IMG/VR virus record: IMGVR_UViG_3300025120_000272
Span: 1 to 32,716 of that record
Direction: 5' to 3' (one strand)
DNA length: 32,716 nucleotides
Origin: a virus
The translations under genes were made by a program, and so were the position numbers. Positions 30,056-32,716 of the stretch are shown one piece after another. The notes beneath the pieces were generated by a model that was given only the letters and a program-made list of their open reading frames with translations, did not search any database and was not told the DNA's origin. Positions within the stretch are counted from its first letter, which is position 1. Each line of letters begins with the position of its first letter.

Positions 30056-30703
30056 TTATTTAACTTCGATGTTACCTATTTTATTTGCTAATATACAGTT
30101 ATATGTTTCCTGTTGAGTTTTCTTTGTCTCTTTGTTAGTAATAGGAATTTGTGCATTACGATACCATTCTATTTTAAATCCAGCTCTTGATATCAAGCTC
30201 TGTAGAGCAACTGCCCCTAATACACTGTAGTGTTGCGGAAAAGTATCTGCTCCTCTAGGACCCTTAGGTTCTGGCATTTCTACATATATTTGTCCGCCTT
30301 TTTTAAGTAGTCTATTATATTCTAATAGAGCGAAATAAGGAAAAGGACTGTGTTCTAGTGCATGTCGACAAAAAATAAAATCATAAAAACTATCCGGCTG
30401 TTTAATAAAGTTAATATCAGTTTTGATATACTTATAACCTTTGGATTCTAATGCTTTTGCGTCACCATCGGTAAATGTAGTACTTGTGATATTAGTATAT
30501 CCTAAGTCTTTCATATGATCACTAAAGTATCCAACACCAGATCCAATATCTAATATTTTTATGTCTTTTTTTAAGTTTAACGGAGCTATAAAGTTATCAA
30601 CCACTTGTCCTGTGACCGCATTAAAGACTGGATCTTCTCCTTCATCTTTGACAGTATTCAGACTGTAGTCGTAATATAATTTTAATTTTGTTGCGTCAAA
30701 CAT
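30056..30703 (-). CDS. Class I SAM-dependent methyltransferase (Methyltransf_11/23-like)
   Basis: 215 aa. ILDIGSGVGYFSDHM (about 45-59) is motif I, FYDFIFCRHALEHSPFPYFALLEYNRLLKKGGQIYVEMP is read in parts: IFCRHALEHSP (motif IV-like) and LLKKGGQIYVEMPEP (motif VI-like). This combination is typical of small-molecule or glycan methyltransferases. AGGAAA lies 6 nt before ATG 30703. No methyl acceptor can be told. Together with the ones at 17327 and 21853 it makes three methyltransferases in the window. Confidence 0.85.
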   Translation of the reverse strand: MFDATKLKLYYDYSLNTVKDEGEDPVFNAVTGQVVDNFIAPLNLKKDIKILDIGSGVGYFSDHMKDLGYTNITSTTFTDGDAKALESKGYKYIKTDINFIKQPDSFYDFIFCRHALEHSPFPYFALLEYNRLLKKGGQIYVEMPEPKGPRGADTFPQHYSVLGAVALQSLISRAGFKIEWYRNAQIPITNKETKKTQQETYNCILANKIGNIEVK

Positions 30704-30737
30704 TGGGTATTTCCTAGTGATTAATCGTTGTACTTAC

Positions 30738-31355
30738 TTATAGAGCTTTTTCTGTGTACTCTGATTTTTCCCAACCTAGGAGATAATCGGCTTTCCAGTC
30801 GTTTTGTGTGAATGCTTTTAGATGTTGCCATTTATCTTTGTCACGCCATAATGATTTTGCGGCTTCCTCAAAATCTATTCGTTCTATACTATCTTCAAAT
30901 GTATATAATCTTTCTTCAAATTCAGTGAAGTTATTGTAGTCACATTCAATGTGTAACACTTCAAATATCTCACCACTATCTAAAATATAATCTAGATCAA
31001 AGTCAAATCCCCATTGCTGTTTTGTACGCAACAATAAGTCTGCTTGTGGAATAGTTTGTTTTATTTTGATTAATTGTTCTTGGGCAAACTCTTGATAATC
31101 AGCTCGATGTAATATCATGGCATGATCAAGATGTAGCCTAGGATGATCAATGGTCATCCATTCTTCTTGCCACAGTCTGTGATTAAGTATAGGTTGCTCT
31201 ATAGGGTGGTTTTCCGCTTCGTAGTAACGTTGTTCTGCTTGACATAGCTCAAAGCCATCTTTATCGTAATAACGGAACTCATTAGCTGTAAGATTATCTA
31301 CGGTTTGAGTACATTTAGGATTACGTATTAACGGAACATCAATATGCCTAAACAT
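30738..31355 (-). CDS. Unknown 205-aa phage protein
   Basis: ATG 31355 next to the stop of the gene before it. Acidic, aromatic-rich, alpha/beta: FRYYDKDGFELCQAEQRYYE, WGFDFDLDYILDSGEIFEVLHIE, and a C-terminal Trp-rich helix (LWRDKDKWQHLKAF, DWKADYLLGWEKSEY). The mixed strand/helix order gives no enzymatic signature. Downstream of a late octamer-bearing small gene, so probably late. Not similar by eye to other proteins in the window. Confidence 0.7.
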   Translation of the reverse strand: MFRHIDVPLIRNPKCTQTVDNLTANEFRYYDKDGFELCQAEQRYYEAENHPIEQPILNHRLWQEEWMTIDHPRLHLDHAMILHRADYQEFAQEQLIKIKQTIPQADLLLRTKQQWGFDFDLDYILDSGEIFEVLHIECDYNNFTEFEERLYTFEDSIERIDFEEAAKSLWRDKDKWQHLKAFTQNDWKADYLLGWEKSEYTEKAL

Positions 31356-31610
31356 CTAATCGTCCGCATAGCCTATATTTGATCCAGCAACTGGAAACTC
31401 AGATGGTCCTGCACTGTCTCCTACAGCCACTGCAATTTTAACATCTTGAACAAATAGAGCGTATGCTAATTTAGCTGTAGCACGGTCTGCTTTAGTGTCA
31501 GCAGGTGTAGTTGTATTGGTTGCATGTGCAATACCGTTAGGATCGTATTGATCAGTCGGTCTATTCAACGCTGATTGATCTGGGTTTGATGATGATAGTG
31601 TAAGTGCCAT
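31356..31610 (-). CDS. Small late protein, 84 aa, unknown
   Basis: ATG 31610 with GATAAATA-CTATT directly before it, the T4 late extended consensus TATAAATACTATT except for the first base. The protein is Ala/Thr/Ser/Asp-rich and probably partly disordered (ALNRPTDQYDPNGIAHATNT), then has a hydrophobic helix LAYALFVQDVKIAVAVG. No motif; a minor virion component is plausible. Confidence 0.65.
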   Translation of the reverse strand: MALTLSSSNPDQSALNRPTDQYDPNGIAHATNTTTPADTKADRATAKLAYALFVQDVKIAVAVGDSAGPSEFPVAGSNIGYADD

Positions 31611-31615
31611 AATAG

Positions 31616-31623
31616 TATTTATC
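31616..31623 (-). promoter_or_regulatory. Late promoter GATAAATA(CTATT)
   Basis: The best extended match in the window to the T4 late consensus. The 5-nt gap to ATG 31610 puts +1 on the A of ATG: leaderless. Confidence 0.75.
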
Positions 31624-31638
31624 AGGCAATACTAAAAT

Positions 31639-32121
31639 TTATTTTTTGTATTTGTTTGTGACGTTCTTGGCAGAACCTTTTCTATCTTTGTTTGGATCGT
31701 TTCTGCGTTTTCTGTTAACTGCTTGTGCTATTGCTTTCTTACCGCCTTTAGCTCTTAAACTAGCCGCCTTAGATTTTGATAAACATTTAGGTTTGCCTTC
31801 GCCTTTCTTGGCATCTCCACACTTACCTATACGCTCACCTTTACTATTGTAACGGTCCCAACCGCCACCACCAGCTCCGCCTTTCTTACCTTTGCCAAAC
31901 CAGTCTTTAAGATCTTCGTTTGTCTTATCTTCTTTCTTAACACAGTTTGGAACACGCTTGCCAAACATAGTCTTCATGCCTTTCTTTTTATAGCCGTCCC
32001 AACATTTTTCGTCGGTTCTTGATTTTTTAGGTGTTTTACGACACTTCATTTTCTTATCATGAGAACAGTAGTATTCACCATACTGACAATTTAGTTCTGT
32101 AATAAAGTCACTGGCACGCAT
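31639..32121 (-). CDS. Basic Cys-containing protein with capsid-targeting-like N-terminus
   Basis: 160 aa, highly basic. It starts MRASDFITE|LNCQYG; T4 internal protein I starts with a comparable MKTYQEFIAE|A and is cut after I-x-E by gp21. Then two Cys-rich parts (CQYGEYYCSHDKKMKCRKTP and CGDAKKGEGKPKCLSK) and Lys/Arg-rich tail SKAASLRAKGGKKAIAQAVN, RKRRNDPNKDRKG. The WDRYNSKGERIGKCGDAKKG block looks like a phage domain (similar to the DUF5872 type, from memory). The Lys-rich body and CTS-like head suggest a DNA-bound protein packaged in the capsid. ATG overlaps the previous stop by 1 nt. Confidence 0.65.
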   Translation of the reverse strand: MRASDFITELNCQYGEYYCSHDKKMKCRKTPKKSRTDEKCWDGYKKKGMKTMFGKRVPNCVKKEDKTNEDLKDWFGKGKKGGAGGGGWDRYNSKGERIGKCGDAKKGEGKPKCLSKSKAASLRAKGGKKAIAQAVNRKRRNDPNKDRKGSAKNVTNKYKK

Positions 32122-32678
32122 TATTTTTTACTCTTGTTGCCCCAATTCTTAGCACCTACTTTACGGCACTTAACTAAAGCACCTGAAGCATATGCACTAG
32201 GCCATACTTTGTATCTTGATTTTACTTTATGATAGCAAGCATCCTTTTCTCCTGCCGCTTCATCAAACTGTGCTTCTGTTAAACCTTGATCTTCGTGCAT
32301 TCCAAAGTTACCTGCAGTAGATGTCTGTTTAATGTCTTTTTGTTCTGCCCAAACGTCTATTGACATAGCAAGTTGAAAATCCAGCACTGTAAGGCCCTTA
32401 ACGTCAAACGTAGATGTCTTTACTTTAACTTCTGTAACGTCTTGTGTTACTTCTGCGAAGTGATCCATCTTTTCAGATAGGTCATTGATAAAGCCTATCA
32501 TTTCCTCTGCTTGTCTATGATCCTGGCAGACATACATTGTAGTAAGTTCTCTATGATCTAACATTTCCCAGTCTGGGAGATATTTGTTTTTAACTTTGTC
32601 AAGTTGCTCATCGTTAGGCACAAATTCCTCAACATCATTCTCTCTGTATTTGCCTTCCTGAATTTCTAGGATTTTCAT
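32121..32678 (-). CDS. Putative capsid-targeted protein with conserved C-terminal Cys/basic domain
   Basis: 185 aa. N-terminus MKILEIQE|GKYREND: short helix ending I-Q-E then G, fitting the prohead-protease site. The middle (about 20-120) is an acidic alpha/beta domain (MLDHRELTTMYVCQDHRQAEE; VTEVKVKTSTFDVKGLTVLD). The C-terminus holds the module KDACYHKVKSRYKVWPSAYA followed by SGALVKCRKVGAKNWG, which, from memory, recurs at the ends of marine T4-like phage proteins. Basic and with two Cys, it may bind DNA. Probably late and co-packaged with the next gene product. Confidence 0.65.
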   Translation of the reverse strand: MKILEIQEGKYRENDVEEFVPNDEQLDKVKNKYLPDWEMLDHRELTTMYVCQDHRQAEEMIGFINDLSEKMDHFAEVTQDVTEVKVKTSTFDVKGLTVLDFQLAMSIDVWAEQKDIKQTSTAGNFGMHEDQGLTEAQFDEAAGEKDACYHKVKSRYKVWPSAYASGALVKCRKVGAKNWGNKSKK

Positions 32679-32716
32679 TATTTGCCTTCCATTAGTTTAA
32701 CAGCTTTATCGTATGC
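32678..32716 (-). CDS. 3' end of an upstream CDS (last 12 codons)
   Basis: In-frame AYDKAVKLMEGK then TAA, overlapping the next ATG by one base (TAATG). The gene continues beyond the right edge; the product cannot be identified. Confidence 0.6.
   Translation of the reverse strand, partial: AYDKAVKLMEGK

Noticed and set aside
30704-30737. Possible tRNA or small RNA in the gap between two genes
   Set aside because: Only 34 nt long; no cloverleaf, hairpin or promoter visible. No tRNA was seen anywhere in the window.

Overview
The window reads as part of the genome of a T4-like myovirus of the marine type (a relative of the T4-like cyanophages and pelagiphages). The evidence is a set of T4 core genes: gp41 helicase, gp61 primase, UvsW, a gp62-like clamp-loader subunit, UvsX, UvsY, gp32 and the gp17 terminase. 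The DNA is A+T-rich and densely packed, with 1-30 nt gene overlaps, NATAAATA late-promoter octamers and many glycosyltransferases and methyltransferases. I see no photosynthesis gene, tRNA, integrase or CRISPR, so the host cannot be named; a SAR11-type or cyanobacterial host is an inference only.

Layout. Nearly everything is on the minus strand, so transcription runs from high to low coordinates. 32.7-25.8 kb: two small basic, Cys-containing proteins with capsid-targeting-like N-termini, small unknowns, a methyltransferase, an SGNH-like protein, terminase gp17 and a 569-aa putative virion protein. 25.7-21.9 kb: recombination operon gp32 - uvsX - small acidic protein - uvsY - methyltransferase, behind a TTGCAA-N17-TATAAT promoter and an upstream intrinsic terminator. 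21.8-13.2 kb: carbohydrate island of about 8.6 kb with four KpsC/KpsS-like paralogues, three GT-A-type glycosyltransferases, an FkbM methyltransferase, a GT-B-like protein and a putative tail or adhesin protein. 13.1-7.3 kb: three early-type promoters, an AAA+ ATPase, then uvsW - unknown - gp62-like - C2HC protein - DnaE-like mini-protein - GT-B-like protein. 6.9-3.1 kb: baseplate-like protein, SGNH-like protein, gp61, gp41. 3.1 kb to the left edge: a radical SAM enzyme, two small proteins and a two-domain nucleotidyltransferase that runs off the left edge.

Plus-strand genes form three islands (6952-7329, 13206-14189, 16503-18207). Each has a late-type octamer upstream, and one has a bidirectional terminator behind it. 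They look like separately transcribed, moron-like cassettes.

Most notable: (1) a 195-aa protein that collinearly keeps the landmarks of the DnaE (Pol III alpha) catalytic core; (2) promoters placed so that the predicted +1 is the A of the ATG, at four late octamers exactly and at one early promoter, with two near-misses, suggesting a leaderless-mRNA class beside a 20-nt-leader class; (3) four proteins starting with a short peptide ending in an I-x-E site of the T4 prohead-protease type, one of them an apparent pol-beta NTase/KxDG-ligase-like fusion, suggesting packaged effector enzymes; (4) the tandem glycosyltransferase island. No stretch over 300 bases lacks a gene.
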